Assembly: GCA_038250905.1 (NCBI GenBank) | Contig: JBBSBV010000005.1 | Span: 1 to 64,000, forward strand | Source of the DNA: JAENVU01 sp038250905 | GTDB lineage: Bacteria > Actinomycetota > Acidimicrobiia > IMCC26256 > JAENVU01 | Direction of reading: 5' to 3' | DNA length: 64,000 nucleotides | Shown: positions 51,033 through 59,491 of the stretch, piece by piece | Position numbering within the stretch: the first letter of the stretch is position 1 | How the letters are laid out: each line of letters begins with the position of its first letter | Translations under genes and position numbers: made by a program | Notes under the pieces: generated by a model | Told to the model about the DNA's origin: nothing | Database searches by the model: none | The model's input: the letters and a program-made list of their open reading frames with translations, nothing else

Positions 51033-51074
51033 CTAGCGGCCGTGCACCTCCAGGGTCCCACGTTGATCATGCAT
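51033..51074 (-). CDS. Candidate 13-aa leader peptide or microprotein
   Basis: ATG at 51074 opens a 14-codon ORF, MHDQRGTLEVHGR, ended by TAG. A run AAAGGGGG at 51086-51093 lies 11 bases upstream and is the clearest ribosome-binding site in this gap; an in-frame GTG at 51086 is another start. The ORF is followed after about 100 bases by the strong hairpin. Could be a leader of an attenuator, a small protein or chance. Confidence 0.3.
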   Translation of the reverse strand: MHDQRGTLEVHGR

Positions 51075-51096
51075 GTGATGGACCACCCCCTTTCTC

Positions 51097-51115
51097 TGGT
51101 ACGGAATTCGTACCA
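51097..51115. promoter_or_regulatory. Inverted repeat, operator-like
   Basis: TGGTACG-gaatt-CGTACCA: perfect 7-bp arms around five bases, just upstream of the AAAGGGGG ribosome-binding site. The size and spacing suit a dimeric regulator binding over a promoter read leftward. Confidence 0.4.
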
Positions 51116-51171
51116 CGACCGGGAGGGTCGCGACGAGGTTTTTCCGACTCATCTTTCGTGACGATCTCGAG

Positions 51172-51633
51172 TCAGGAACCGGCGTCGGGCTCCGCCGAGG
51201 ACTCGTCTTCGTCGACCGGTCGACCGATGGCGCCGATGAAACGCAGGTAATCGAGTTGGCACTGCATCACCGGCTCGACCTGCTCGGGCAGGTACGCCTC
51301 GCCCGTCTCCGCGCAGCGTTCGATGACGTACGCGACGGTCTCCTCGGGTGCGAGCAGGAGCGGCACGGCCGGCGAGGTCCGGGTGCCGTTGCGCGATACC
51401 CCCCGCTGCGCGAAGAACTCCATCTGCGCCGCGATGATGCGCGCCACGTCCTTCTCGGTGAGGGTCGCCGCGACGATGTCGTCGAGATGCTCCACGACCC
51501 ATCCGAGCGCGTCGTCCGGATCGAACACCGCGTCGGGCGGGACGTCGCTGAGCCGCGCCGCCTCTCGGAACACCAACGCGGCCGCGATGGCCAGCACGAT
51601 CCCGACGACCGCAAACGTCGCGATCCAGATCAT
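51172..51633 (-). CDS. Unknown membrane-anchored 153-aa protein
   Basis: One N-terminal helix (MIWIATFAVVGIVLAIAAAL), then a soluble, acidic, helical domain with DDALGWVVEHLDDIVAATLT, VARIIAAQMEFFAQRGV and QCQLDYLRFIGAIG. No family named. It follows the acyl-CoA dehydrogenase gene by eight bases on the same strand, so it may be co-expressed with the pair. No good ribosome-binding site is seen at the ATG. Confidence 0.6.
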   Translation of the reverse strand: MIWIATFAVVGIVLAIAAALVFREAARLSDVPPDAVFDPDDALGWVVEHLDDIVAATLTEKDVARIIAAQMEFFAQRGVSRNGTRTSPAVPLLLAPEETVAYVIERCAETGEAYLPEQVEPVMQCQLDYLRFIGAIGRPVDEDESSAEPDAGS

Positions 51634-51641
51634 GGAGGGAG

Positions 51642-52772
51642 CTAGATGCCGATGCGCTGCGCGAGCAGCTCGCGGTGGTACGTGGCATCGCCGAAGAGGA
51701 TCTCGGAGGACTTGGCGCGCTTGAAGTACAGGTGCGCGTCGTGCTCCCACGTGAAGCCGATTCCGCCGTGGATCTGGATGTTCTCGGCGGCCGCATGGAA
51801 GTACGCGTCCGAGCAGTAGGCCTTGGCCAGCGACGCCACCACCGGCAGCTCGTCGTTGTCCTCGGCCGCGGCCCAGGCTGCGTAGTACGCCGCCGACTTC
51901 GCCGACTCGGTCTCGAGCAGCATGTCGGCACACTTGTGCTTGATGGCCTGGAACGAGCCGATCGGGCGGCCGAACTGGACGCGGTCCTTGGCGTACTGCA
52001 CCGACTCGTCGAGCACGTACTGGGCGCCGCCGACCATCTCGTTGCAGAGCGCGACCGCGGCCTGGTCGAGCGTCTTCGACAGGGCGTCCCAGCCGGCGCC
52101 GGCGGTCCCGAGCAGCTGCGCCTGGACACCGTCGAACTCGAGCTTGGCCTGCTTGCGGGTCTGGTCCATCGTGGCCAGCGCGGTGCGGGTGAGGCCCGCG
52201 GCGTCACCGTCGACGGTGTAGAAGCTGATGCCGTCGGTGCCGCTGGTCCCGGCGGCACGCGCCGCCACCACGATCAGGTTGGCGAGGTGACCGTCGAGGA
52301 CGAACATCTTGGTCCCGGAGAGCGTGGCGCCGTCACCGGAGGGCGTGGCCTCGAGCGTGATGCCCGATGCGTCCCACTTGCCGTTGGGCTCGGTGAAGGC
52401 CAGCGTCGCGATCGTCTCGCCGCTCGCGATGCCCGGCAGCAGGGCCGCCTTCTGGTCCTCGGTCCCGGCGTTGAGGATCGCGTTGGCCGCGAGCACCACC
52501 GTCGAGAAGTAGGGGGCACACAACAGTGCGCGACCCTGCTCCTCGAGCACGATGCCGAGCTCGACCCAGCTGAAGCCCTGGCCGCCGTAGGCCTCGGGGA
52601 TGTGCAGGCTCTGGAGCCCGAGTTCGTTGGCCATCTGCGCCCACACCGCGGGGTCGTACCCGTCGGTGGTCTCCATCAGGCGACGCACCTCGGTTTCCGG
52701 ACTCTTGGCTTCCAAGAACTTCCGCACGGCGTCGCGCAGTTGGTCTTGCTCTTCGGAAAATGCGAAGTTCAA
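51642..52772 (-). CDS. Acyl-CoA dehydrogenase (second of pair)
   Basis: A 376-residue flavoprotein. The N-terminal helical domain starts FAFSEEQDQLRDAVRKFL; LAFTEPNGKWD is the beta-domain FAD segment; QFGRPIGSFQAIKHKCADM and QIHGGIGFTWEHDAHLYFKR are C-terminal signatures. The start is TTG at 52772 with GAAGGAA six bases upstream; no ATG is placed to give the conserved N-terminus. Layout resembles the FadE26/FadE28 type that pairs with a second subunit. Confidence 0.88.
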   Translation of the reverse strand: MNFAFSEEQDQLRDAVRKFLEAKSPETEVRRLMETTDGYDPAVWAQMANELGLQSLHIPEAYGGQGFSWVELGIVLEEQGRALLCAPYFSTVVLAANAILNAGTEDQKAALLPGIASGETIATLAFTEPNGKWDASGITLEATPSGDGATLSGTKMFVLDGHLANLIVVAARAAGTSGTDGISFYTVDGDAAGLTRTALATMDQTRKQAKLEFDGVQAQLLGTAGAGWDALSKTLDQAAVALCNEMVGGAQYVLDESVQYAKDRVQFGRPIGSFQAIKHKCADMLLETESAKSAAYYAAWAAAEDNDELPVVASLAKAYCSDAYFHAAAENIQIHGGIGFTWEHDAHLYFKRAKSSEILFGDATYHRELLAQRIGI

Positions 52773-52785
52773 GGGAGTTCCTTCC

Positions 52786-53973
52786 TCAGCGGGGCTCACG
52801 CGGGAGACCGAGCACCCGCTCACCAATGATGTTGCGTTGAATCTCGCTTGCACCGGCGTAGATCGTTTCCGACCGGCTGACCATGAAAATTCGATGCAGC
52901 TCGTCGAGCTCGTAGTCCTTGCCGGGCTCGCCGGCGATGACCCCGGCGTCGGCACCGAGCACATGCATCGCCCGCTCGCCGAGCGTGCGGTGCCAGTTGC
53001 TCCAGTACAGCTTGCCGATGCTGCTCGACGGACCGATCACGCCCTTGCTCACCAGGTCGGTGAGCATGCGCATGCCGTTGTACTTCATCACCTGCACGCC
53101 GACGTACGAATCGGCGAGCTCCTGACGGATCGTGGGGTCCGCGGCGCGGCCGTTGTCCTGCGCGACGCGGATCACCTCGGCGAGTTCGTGCTGGAACGCG
53201 AGCTGCTGGGAGAGGAACGCAGTCCCGCGCTCGAAGCCGAGCGTGGCCATCGCGACCTTCCACCCGTCGCCGACCTCACCGAGCACGTTCTCCTTGGCGG
53301 TGCGGGCACCGTCGAAGAAGACCTCGTTGAACTCCGCGGTCCCGGTCATCTGCTTGAGCGGCCGCACCTCGATCCCCGGCTGGTCCATCGGGATCAGCAG
53401 GTACGACAGTCCCCGGTGCCCGACGCTGTCCGGATCGGTCCGCACGACGGCGAAACACCACTGGGCGCGGTGCGCCATCGTGGTCCACACCTTCTGGCCC
53501 GTGACCACCCACTCGTCGCCGTCGAGTTCGGCCCGAGTGGTGACGTTCGACAGGTCGGATCCCGCGTTGGGTTCCGAGTAGCCCTGACACCACATCTCCT
53601 CGACCGCCTGGATCTTCGGGAGGAAGCGACGCTTCTGGTCCTCGCGCCCGTAGGCGAGCAGCGTGGGCGAGAAGAGCCCCTCACCGAAGAAGCTCATCCG
53701 CTGGGGCGCGCCGGCCTTGGCGTACTCCTCGTTGAAGATCACCTGCTGGCCGAAATCCAGCCCCCGCCCGCCGTACTCCTCGGGCCACGACATCCCGACC
53801 CAGCGATCGGCCCCGAGCACCCGCTCCCAGGCGATCCGCAGGTCGTAGTTGGCCTCGTCGGTCGCGTCGCTGCGATCGCCGAGTTCCCGGAACTCGCCCA
53901 CGAAGTGCTCGGCGAGCCACGTGCGCACTTCGTCGCGGAAGGACGCCTCGGCGGGCGAGTCACGGAAATCCAT
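52786..53973 (-). CDS. Acyl-CoA dehydrogenase (first of pair)
   Basis: A 395-residue flavoprotein. SWPEEYGGRGLDFGQQVIFN, WCQGYSEPNAGSDLSNVTTR and SRSETIYAGASEIQRNIIGE are classic family blocks. It stands 13 bases upstream of the second dehydrogenase gene. Two adjacent, different dehydrogenases of this kind form alpha2-beta2 enzymes in steroid side-chain catabolism (FadE26-27, FadE28-29 of mycobacteria); a similar heteromer is an inference here. No other steroid genes are in the window. Confidence 0.9.
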   Translation of the reverse strand: MDFRDSPAEASFRDEVRTWLAEHFVGEFRELGDRSDATDEANYDLRIAWERVLGADRWVGMSWPEEYGGRGLDFGQQVIFNEEYAKAGAPQRMSFFGEGLFSPTLLAYGREDQKRRFLPKIQAVEEMWCQGYSEPNAGSDLSNVTTRAELDGDEWVVTGQKVWTTMAHRAQWCFAVVRTDPDSVGHRGLSYLLIPMDQPGIEVRPLKQMTGTAEFNEVFFDGARTAKENVLGEVGDGWKVAMATLGFERGTAFLSQQLAFQHELAEVIRVAQDNGRAADPTIRQELADSYVGVQVMKYNGMRMLTDLVSKGVIGPSSSIGKLYWSNWHRTLGERAMHVLGADAGVIAGEPGKDYELDELHRIFMVSRSETIYAGASEIQRNIIGERVLGLPREPR

Positions 53974-54029
53974 AGGGCCGACGGACGGTACTTGACCGCC
54001 CGGCCAAGTCGCCAACGCCGACCTGCGGG

Positions 54030-55274
54030 TCAGACCGCGGGCGCGGGCGCCTCGGAGCCCACACGCGCCGAAATGCGCCGACCCATTCGGATCGAGGGCT
54101 TTTCGATGAAGTGGTAGGTGAGGGTCGAGATCACGACGGCGCTCCCGACCCACACGACGAGCGTGACGGGCCGATTCTCCCACTGCTCACCGATGGCGTA
54201 GATCGGGATCGCGTGCGTGAGATACAGCGAGTAGCTGATCGTTCCGAGCGACAGGAGCAGCTTGGGGAATCGCAGCGACCGGAATCGCAGCGCGAGCAGG
54301 AACGCGGCGTAGGCAGCCACGTAGGTGAGGATCTCGGCCGCCCGGTATGCCTTCGTGCTCACCTGGTCCGGAAGTCCCCAGTAGATGTCGGCGGTCGTCC
54401 AGAGCACGACGATCGTCGTGATCGCCAGCACGGTCAGCGCGACGAGCCGCCGCAGCTCCATCTCACCGGCACTCCAGCGGTACAGGCACGTCCCGAAGAA
54501 CAGGGTGCCGAGGAAGAACATCGCCTGGGACATGATCTCGGGACGATTGAGGACGACGAGCACCGCGGCGGCCGTGATCCCCATGCTCAACCACCGTTGG
54601 GGCCCGCGTCGGCGGGTGGCCAAGAACGCAAAGCCGACGGTGCCGAGCAGGGCCATGACCGTGATGACACCCGCGCGTGTCCCCCATTGGTGCAACGCTT
54701 CGGTGGGAACGTGGCGGGTGTTGACGACCATTGCGCCGAGAAACGCCACGGTGCTCCACAGTGCCGACCGCCGATGCAGTGCCGCGACGAACATGGCCGA
54801 CACCAGCCCGTAGAACACCAGCTCGTACGCCAGGCTCCACGACTGCCCGAGCGCGAGCGGCTGGCTCAAGAAGTTCTGGAGCATCGTGACGTTGGCCAGC
54901 GTGGCCCGCACCGGGTGCTCGACGTAGTCGGGCGGCAGCGGGTACTTGTCGAAGCCGAAGTGCAGGACCAGCACCGCCGCGAGCACCGACCAGTACAGGG
55001 GGAAGAGGCGGAACAACCGGCCGATCCAGAACTTGGCCTGGGAACCCTGCCGTTCGAGCGACGCAGGGATGATGAAGCCGGAGCAGAGGAAGAACACGAC
55101 CACGCCGAACTCGCCGAGGCGGAACCGCTCCAGCGAGAACTTCGCCCACGCCGGATACAGCACCTCGAGCGAATGTTGCACGACGACGCACGCCGCTGCG
55201 ATACCGCGGAGCGCGTCGAGGAACTGCATGCGGTCGCCGAGGGGCGTGTGCTCGACCGCCGTCCCGCGGATCAC
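54030..55274 (-). CDS. Membrane acyltransferase, OafA/acyltransferase-3 type
   Basis: A 414-residue protein with ten or so helices. MQFLDALRGIAAACVVVQHS holds the signature Arg and His, FFLCSGFIIPASLERQG and LGRLFRLFPLYW-like IGRLFRLFPLYW follow, and LSLGTISYSLYLTHAIPIY is near the end. Family members O-acylate surface sugars, peptidoglycan or lipids. GTG at 55274 gives a short lead before the conserved start; ATG 55229 and longer versions are possible. Confidence 0.82.
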   Translation of the reverse strand: MIRGTAVEHTPLGDRMQFLDALRGIAAACVVVQHSLEVLYPAWAKFSLERFRLGEFGVVVFFLCSGFIIPASLERQGSQAKFWIGRLFRLFPLYWSVLAAVLVLHFGFDKYPLPPDYVEHPVRATLANVTMLQNFLSQPLALGQSWSLAYELVFYGLVSAMFVAALHRRSALWSTVAFLGAMVVNTRHVPTEALHQWGTRAGVITVMALLGTVGFAFLATRRRGPQRWLSMGITAAAVLVVLNRPEIMSQAMFFLGTLFFGTCLYRWSAGEMELRRLVALTVLAITTIVVLWTTADIYWGLPDQVSTKAYRAAEILTYVAAYAAFLLALRFRSLRFPKLLLSLGTISYSLYLTHAIPIYAIGEQWENRPVTLVVWVGSAVVISTLTYHFIEKPSIRMGRRISARVGSEAPAPAV

Positions 55275-55431
55275 GGGATTGCGGCGCCACACCGGTCCCG
55301 GGCCCTGCGTGTCCGTAGCGATACCTCGATCGTATGCCCCGCGCGCCGACTCGTTCCGGGTATCCCAGCACCGCGGCGCACCGGTCCCGAGGTCGCCCAC
55401 GGTCCTCGGTGCCCTGGTCACAGGGTGGGGC

Positions 55432-55437
55432 TAGCGT
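55432..55437 (+). promoter_or_regulatory. -10 box of the MBL-fold gene
   Basis: TAGCGT eight bases before ATG 55446, consistent with a leaderless message. Confidence 0.4.
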
Positions 55438-55445
55438 TTCCGGCG

Positions 55446-56054
55446 ATGCACCCCGCGCACTACGAGACCTCCGACGTCCGGATCGACAAGTACGTCGTCG
55501 GCCCGTTCGAGAACAACGTCTTCGTGATCCGGGACAAGGGGTCGGGAGCGGCGGTCCTCGTCGACGCGGCCAACGAACACGAGCTCCTTCTCGAGGTCTG
55601 CCGGGCGACGGGTGTCCGCCGCGTGCTCACCACCCACGGGCACTGGGACCACATCCAGGCGGTCACCGCGGTACGGAACGCCGGTATCGAGGTGGGCATC
55701 GCCGCCGCCGACGCCGAGATGCTCCCGAGCTACGACTTCACCATCCCGGACGACGATGTCGTCGCCGTCGGGGACCAGCGGCTCCGCACGATCCACACGC
55801 CCGGCCACACCCGGGGATCCACCTGCTTCCTGCTCGAGGGGCACCCGGTGCTCCTGAGCGGAGACACACTGTTCCCCGGCGGCGCCGGCAACACCGCCAC
55901 CGAGGGCGCGAGCTTCGACCAGATCATCGAATCGATCGACCGGCGCCTGTTCACCCTGCCGCCCGAGACCTTCGTGCTCCCGGGTCACGGCCTGGATACG
56001 ACGGTCGGCAGCGAGCGGCCGAACCTCGACGCCTGGATCGAACGCGGATGGTGA
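55446..56054 (+). CDS. Metallo-beta-lactamase-fold hydrolase
   Basis: A 202-residue single-domain MBL protein. TTHGHWDHIQAV is the HxHxDH metal motif, HTPGHTRGSTCFLL gives the next His, LLSGDTLFPGGAG the bridging Asp and FVLPGHGLDTTVG the last His. This is the glyoxalase II/persulfide-dioxygenase-like compact form; the sequence is too short for glyoxalase II's extra domain. It lies before the ergothioneine genes, but a link is not shown. Confidence 0.88.
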   Translation: MHPAHYETSDVRIDKYVVGPFENNVFVIRDKGSGAAVLVDAANEHELLLEVCRATGVRRVLTTHGHWDHIQAVTAVRNAGIEVGIAAADAEMLPSYDFTIPDDDVVAVGDQRLRTIHTPGHTRGSTCFLLEGHPVLLSGDTLFPGGAGNTATEGASFDQIIESIDRRLFTLPPETFVLPGHGLDTTVGSERPNLDAWIERGW

Positions 56055-56186
56055 ACCGCACCGCACCGTGTAACGAATCCCGGGCGCGGGGCACTGCAAC
56101 CCCGATGTTGATCGCAACCGTTTGGAATGCGCCGGCCAGAAACCTGGTTTGGGTGGCTGCGCATTTTGGATACCGATAGGACTCGT

Positions 56187-57431
56187 ATGCCCTCCCCGCG
56201 ACCGACCTTGACGATCGCCGCCGCGGCGGCGGTGATCCGTGAAGCGGGATTCGGTGTCCGGCCCCCGGGGATGGGCCTCGAACTCGAATGGTTCGTCACC
56301 CGCGACGGCGTCGCGGTCAACGACATCCCGACCATCCGTGCCGCGGTCACCGCCGGCGGTCCGCTCCCTCACGACAGCCGCATCACGTTCGAGCCGGGCG
56401 GCCAGATCGAGATCAGTGCACCACCGTCGCCGGATGCCGCGAGCGCGATCCGCGGTGCCGAGCGTGACGCCCGCGAGGTGATGATCCGGCTCGCGGACGC
56501 CGGCCTGGCCGCGGTCGCGATCGGCCTGGATGCCGGTGCACCGCGCCCCCGCGTCGTCGACGAGCCGCGGTACCGGGCGATGGACGAGTACTTCAGTCGG
56601 GACGGCTCGGCCGGCGCCCGCATGATGCGCGCCACCGCCTCGCTCCAGATCAACCTCGGGTTCGCCGCCGATCCGATCGCCGCCGCCGCGCAGTGGGAAC
56701 TCGCCCACGACCTCGCCCCGATCCTCGGCGCCGTGTTCGCCCACTCGCCCCTCTTCGACGCCCGCCCGAGCGGCTGGCAGTCGAGTCGGCTGGCGGTGTG
56801 GCTGGCGCTCGATCCCGCGCGTACGGGTCCCGTCGCCGCCCGCGAGAACGCGCCGGACGACTGGACGCAGTACGCCCTCGACGCGCCGGTGATGTTGCTG
56901 CGCACCGGTGACGACTGTCTCGTCCCGGACCCGGTGATGACGATGCGCGCCTGGATCGAGGCCGGCCATCACGTCGGCCACCCGACCGTCGACGACGTCG
57001 CGTATCACCTCACCACGCTGTTCCCGCCGATCCGCCCGCGTGGCTGGCTCGAACTGCGCATGCTCGACGCCCTGCCGCACCCGTGGTGGCAGGTGGCCGC
57101 CGCGATGTCGATCACCGCCCTCACCGACCCCGCGCTCGTGGCCGAGTTGACCCCCATCGTGCGGGGCTGTCGTGACCTCCGGTTGACCGCGGCATGGTGG
57201 GGCGTCCACGACCCCGCCCTCGGCGCGACCGCGTGCCGAGTCGTCGATGCGATCCTCCCGGCGCTCGAACGTCAGGACTTCGATGCGTCGGTCATCGCGG
57301 ACGCGTACGAGTTCGCCCGGCGCTACGTGCGCCGCGGCCGCTCACTCGCCGACGATCGGCTCGCGGCGTGGCGGATCTCGGGCGCGGTGGCACCGGCCGC
57401 GGAGCCCGTACCGGCTGTCGGCCGGCGATGA
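56187..57431 (+). CDS. egtA: Glutamate-cysteine ligase EgtA
   Basis: A 414-residue GCS2-type ligase that makes gamma-glutamyl-cysteine for ergothioneine. GMGLELEWFVTRDG is the metal/ATP Glu strand, ITFEPGGQIEISAPPSP the second Glu set, and RATASLQINLGFAA the substrate strand; RPRGWLELRMLDALPHPWW follows. Assigned EgtA rather than GshA because egtB-egtC-egtD come next and the frame is coupled to egtB by ATGA. Confidence 0.92.
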   Translation: MPSPRPTLTIAAAAAVIREAGFGVRPPGMGLELEWFVTRDGVAVNDIPTIRAAVTAGGPLPHDSRITFEPGGQIEISAPPSPDAASAIRGAERDAREVMIRLADAGLAAVAIGLDAGAPRPRVVDEPRYRAMDEYFSRDGSAGARMMRATASLQINLGFAADPIAAAAQWELAHDLAPILGAVFAHSPLFDARPSGWQSSRLAVWLALDPARTGPVAARENAPDDWTQYALDAPVMLLRTGDDCLVPDPVMTMRAWIEAGHHVGHPTVDDVAYHLTTLFPPIRPRGWLELRMLDALPHPWWQVAAAMSITALTDPALVAELTPIVRGCRDLRLTAAWWGVHDPALGATACRVVDAILPALERQDFDASVIADAYEFARRYVRRGRSLADDRLAAWRISGAVAPAAEPVPAVGRR

Positions 57432-58744
57432 CCCCCGACTCCCTCGGGCAGCTCACCCAAGCGCGGGCCCGGACCCTCGAACTCCTCGCACCACTCGACG
57501 ACGACGTGCTCTGCGCGCAGCACTCGCCGCTCATGTCGCCACTCGTCTGGGATCTCGCCCACATCGCGCACTACGAGGAACTGTGGCTGCTCCGGGAACT
57601 GGGGGTCGGTGACCCGACCGACCCGCGCTTCGACGACGTGTACGACGCGTTCCGCCATCCCCGGGCCGAGCGCCCCGGCCTCGACATCCTCGATCCCGAA
57701 GGCGCCCGGGCGTTCTGCACATCGGTGCGGGATCGCGTCGAGACGTCGACCGTGACCCCGGCGGCGGACGATCGCATCGCCCGTCTCGTCGACCACGACT
57801 TCGTCTACGGCATGGTCGCCCGTCACGAGCATCAGCACATCGAGACGATGCTCGCCACCTTGCAACTCATGGCCGAGGGTGGACCCGAGGCAGCCGGTGA
57901 CGGGCCCGGGCGCGCGGCGCCGACCGCCGTCAACCCCGCAACCGATCAGGCCCGCGACGTCCTCGTGCCGGCCGGACCCTTCGTGATGGGGACCGACACC
58001 GATCCGTGGGCCTACGACAACGAACGCCCCGCGCACGCGGTGGACCTGCCGGCCTTCCGCATCGACGTCACCGCCACCTCGAACGCCGAGTACGCCGCAT
58101 TCGTCGACGGCGGCGGCTACGACGACCCGAACCTCTGGTCGGTCGCGGGTTGGAAATGGCGCCAGGAGGCGGACCTGACCGCACCGCAGTTCTGGACCGC
58201 GTCGGCCGACGGGTGGCAGCGCCGCCGCTTCGGCCGCATCGAGGTCCTGCCGCTGCACGAGCCGGTCCAGCACATCTGCTGGTACGAGGCCGATGCATAC
58301 GCCCGATGGGTGGGCAAGCGGCTGCCGACCGAAGCCGAGTGGGAGAAGGCGGCGAGTTGGGATCCGGGCGACGGCATCGGCGTGAAGCACGCGTCCGCCG
58401 CGCCGGGACTCGACGAGTTGCCCGACGCCGCGCTCTGGGGATCGACCGGCCGGTGGGGACCCGACGCCGTCGGTGCCCACCCGCACGGGGCGAGCCCGGC
58501 CGGGGTCCTCGACATGATCGGCGGGGTCTGGGAGTGGACCGCATCCGACTTCGAGCCCTACCCCGGCTTCGCCAGTTTCCCGTACCGCGAGTACTCCGAG
58601 GTCTTCTTCGGACCCGAGTACAAGGTGCTGCGCGGCGGCTCGTGGGCGACCGATCCCACCGCGGTGAGCACCACGTTCCGCAACTGGGACTACCCCATCC
58701 GCCGCCAGATCTTCAGTGGCGTGCGCTGCGCGCAGGACGCCTGA
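57428..58744 (+). CDS. egtB: Hercynylcysteine sulfoxide synthase EgtB
   Basis: A 438-residue nonheme iron enzyme joining gamma-Glu-Cys (or Cys) to hercynine with O2. The N-terminal DinB-like domain has iron ligands in LVWDLAHIAHYEELWL and ARHEHQHIETMLATL; the FGE-sulfatase-like domain (about 175-438) has VPAGPFVMGTDTDPWAYDNE, KRLPTEAEWEKAASW, GGVWEWTASDFEPYPGF and LRGGSWATDP. All expected blocks are present. Confidence 0.95.
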   Translation: MTPDSLGQLTQARARTLELLAPLDDDVLCAQHSPLMSPLVWDLAHIAHYEELWLLRELGVGDPTDPRFDDVYDAFRHPRAERPGLDILDPEGARAFCTSVRDRVETSTVTPAADDRIARLVDHDFVYGMVARHEHQHIETMLATLQLMAEGGPEAAGDGPGRAAPTAVNPATDQARDVLVPAGPFVMGTDTDPWAYDNERPAHAVDLPAFRIDVTATSNAEYAAFVDGGGYDDPNLWSVAGWKWRQEADLTAPQFWTASADGWQRRRFGRIEVLPLHEPVQHICWYEADAYARWVGKRLPTEAEWEKAASWDPGDGIGVKHASAAPGLDELPDAALWGSTGRWGPDAVGAHPHGASPAGVLDMIGGVWEWTASDFEPYPGFASFPYREYSEVFFGPEYKVLRGGSWATDPTAVSTTFRNWDYPIRRQIFSGVRCAQDA

Positions 58745-58747
58745 ACC

Positions 58748-59491
58748 GTGTGCCGCCACCTCGCCTACATCGGCGCACCGCGCCGGATCGGAGAACTCCT
58801 CTTCGACGCGCCGCACGCGCTGCGCGAGCAGGGCGAGGGACCGCGGGAAATGGTCGTCGCGAAGGACAACCCCGACGGTTGGGGCGTCGCCTGGTGGGAT
58901 CCCGACGCACGGGAACCGCATCACTACCGCACCACCACGCGCATGTGGGACGACGACGGATTCCGCGACGCCGATCGGAACGCATCGGCCGTGTTGGGTG
59001 CGGTCCGCAAGGCCTCGCCGAACACCGACCTCGACCCGGTCAACAACGCGCCGTTCGTGGCGGGGACGCGCGCCGGGGCCGTGGCGTTCTCGTTGAACGG
59101 ACACGCGCTGCACGCGTCCTGCGCGGAGCGCGTTCGCGCGGCCGTCGACCCGGATGCGTTGCTCGTCGGCAACACCGACTCCGAGATGCTCTTCGCCATG
59201 GTGCGATCGCGCATCGCGACCGGAGCCGACCCGGCGACGGCCGTCGCCACCGTGCACCACGTGATCGATCCGGGACCCGAGGTGTACGTGAACCTCCTCC
59301 TGGTCACGACGAACCTCATCGTGGCCACCACGTGGCAGCACTCGCTCTACGTCGACCGCGCCGGCGATCACACCACCGTCGCGTCGGAACCGCTCGACAC
59401 CCGACCCGAATGGACCCGGGTCCCCGACGCGAGCCTGCTCGTCGCGTCACCCACCGAACTCACGATCACACCGCTCGAAGGATTGCGATGA
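58748..59491 (+). CDS. egtC: Ergothioneine amidohydrolase EgtC
   Basis: A 247-residue class II glutamine amidotransferase. The catalytic Cys follows the start Met in MCRHLAYIGAP, so removal of Met exposes it; KDNPDGWGVAWWDPD and NNAPFVAGTRAGAVAFSLNG are family blocks, and GNTDSEMLFAM the substrate loop. It removes glutamate from gamma-glutamyl-hercynylcysteine sulfoxide. GTG start three bases after the egtB stop. Confidence 0.95.
   Translation: MCRHLAYIGAPRRIGELLFDAPHALREQGEGPREMVVAKDNPDGWGVAWWDPDAREPHHYRTTTRMWDDDGFRDADRNASAVLGAVRKASPNTDLDPVNNAPFVAGTRAGAVAFSLNGHALHASCAERVRAAVDPDALLVGNTDSEMLFAMVRSRIATGADPATAVATVHHVIDPGPEVYVNLLLVTTNLIVATTWQHSLYVDRAGDHTTVASEPLDTRPEWTRVPDASLLVASPTELTITPLEGLR

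Noticed and set aside
50846..51070. 137-residue version of the 62-aa protein
   Set aside because: The extension crosses a perfect 16-bp hairpin and a -10 box and shows no coding character. The ATG at 50845 fits a leaderless start.
50932..51171. tRNA or other structured RNA gene
   Set aside because: No T-loop (GGTTCGAnTCC) or acceptor pairing was found in either strand. The region is better read as a short transcript with a terminator.
58006..59487. N-terminal extension of egtD into an 827-residue protein
   Set aside because: It covers egtB and egtC in another frame with Arg-rich nonsense. The egtD ATG in the ATGA overlap matches the family length.
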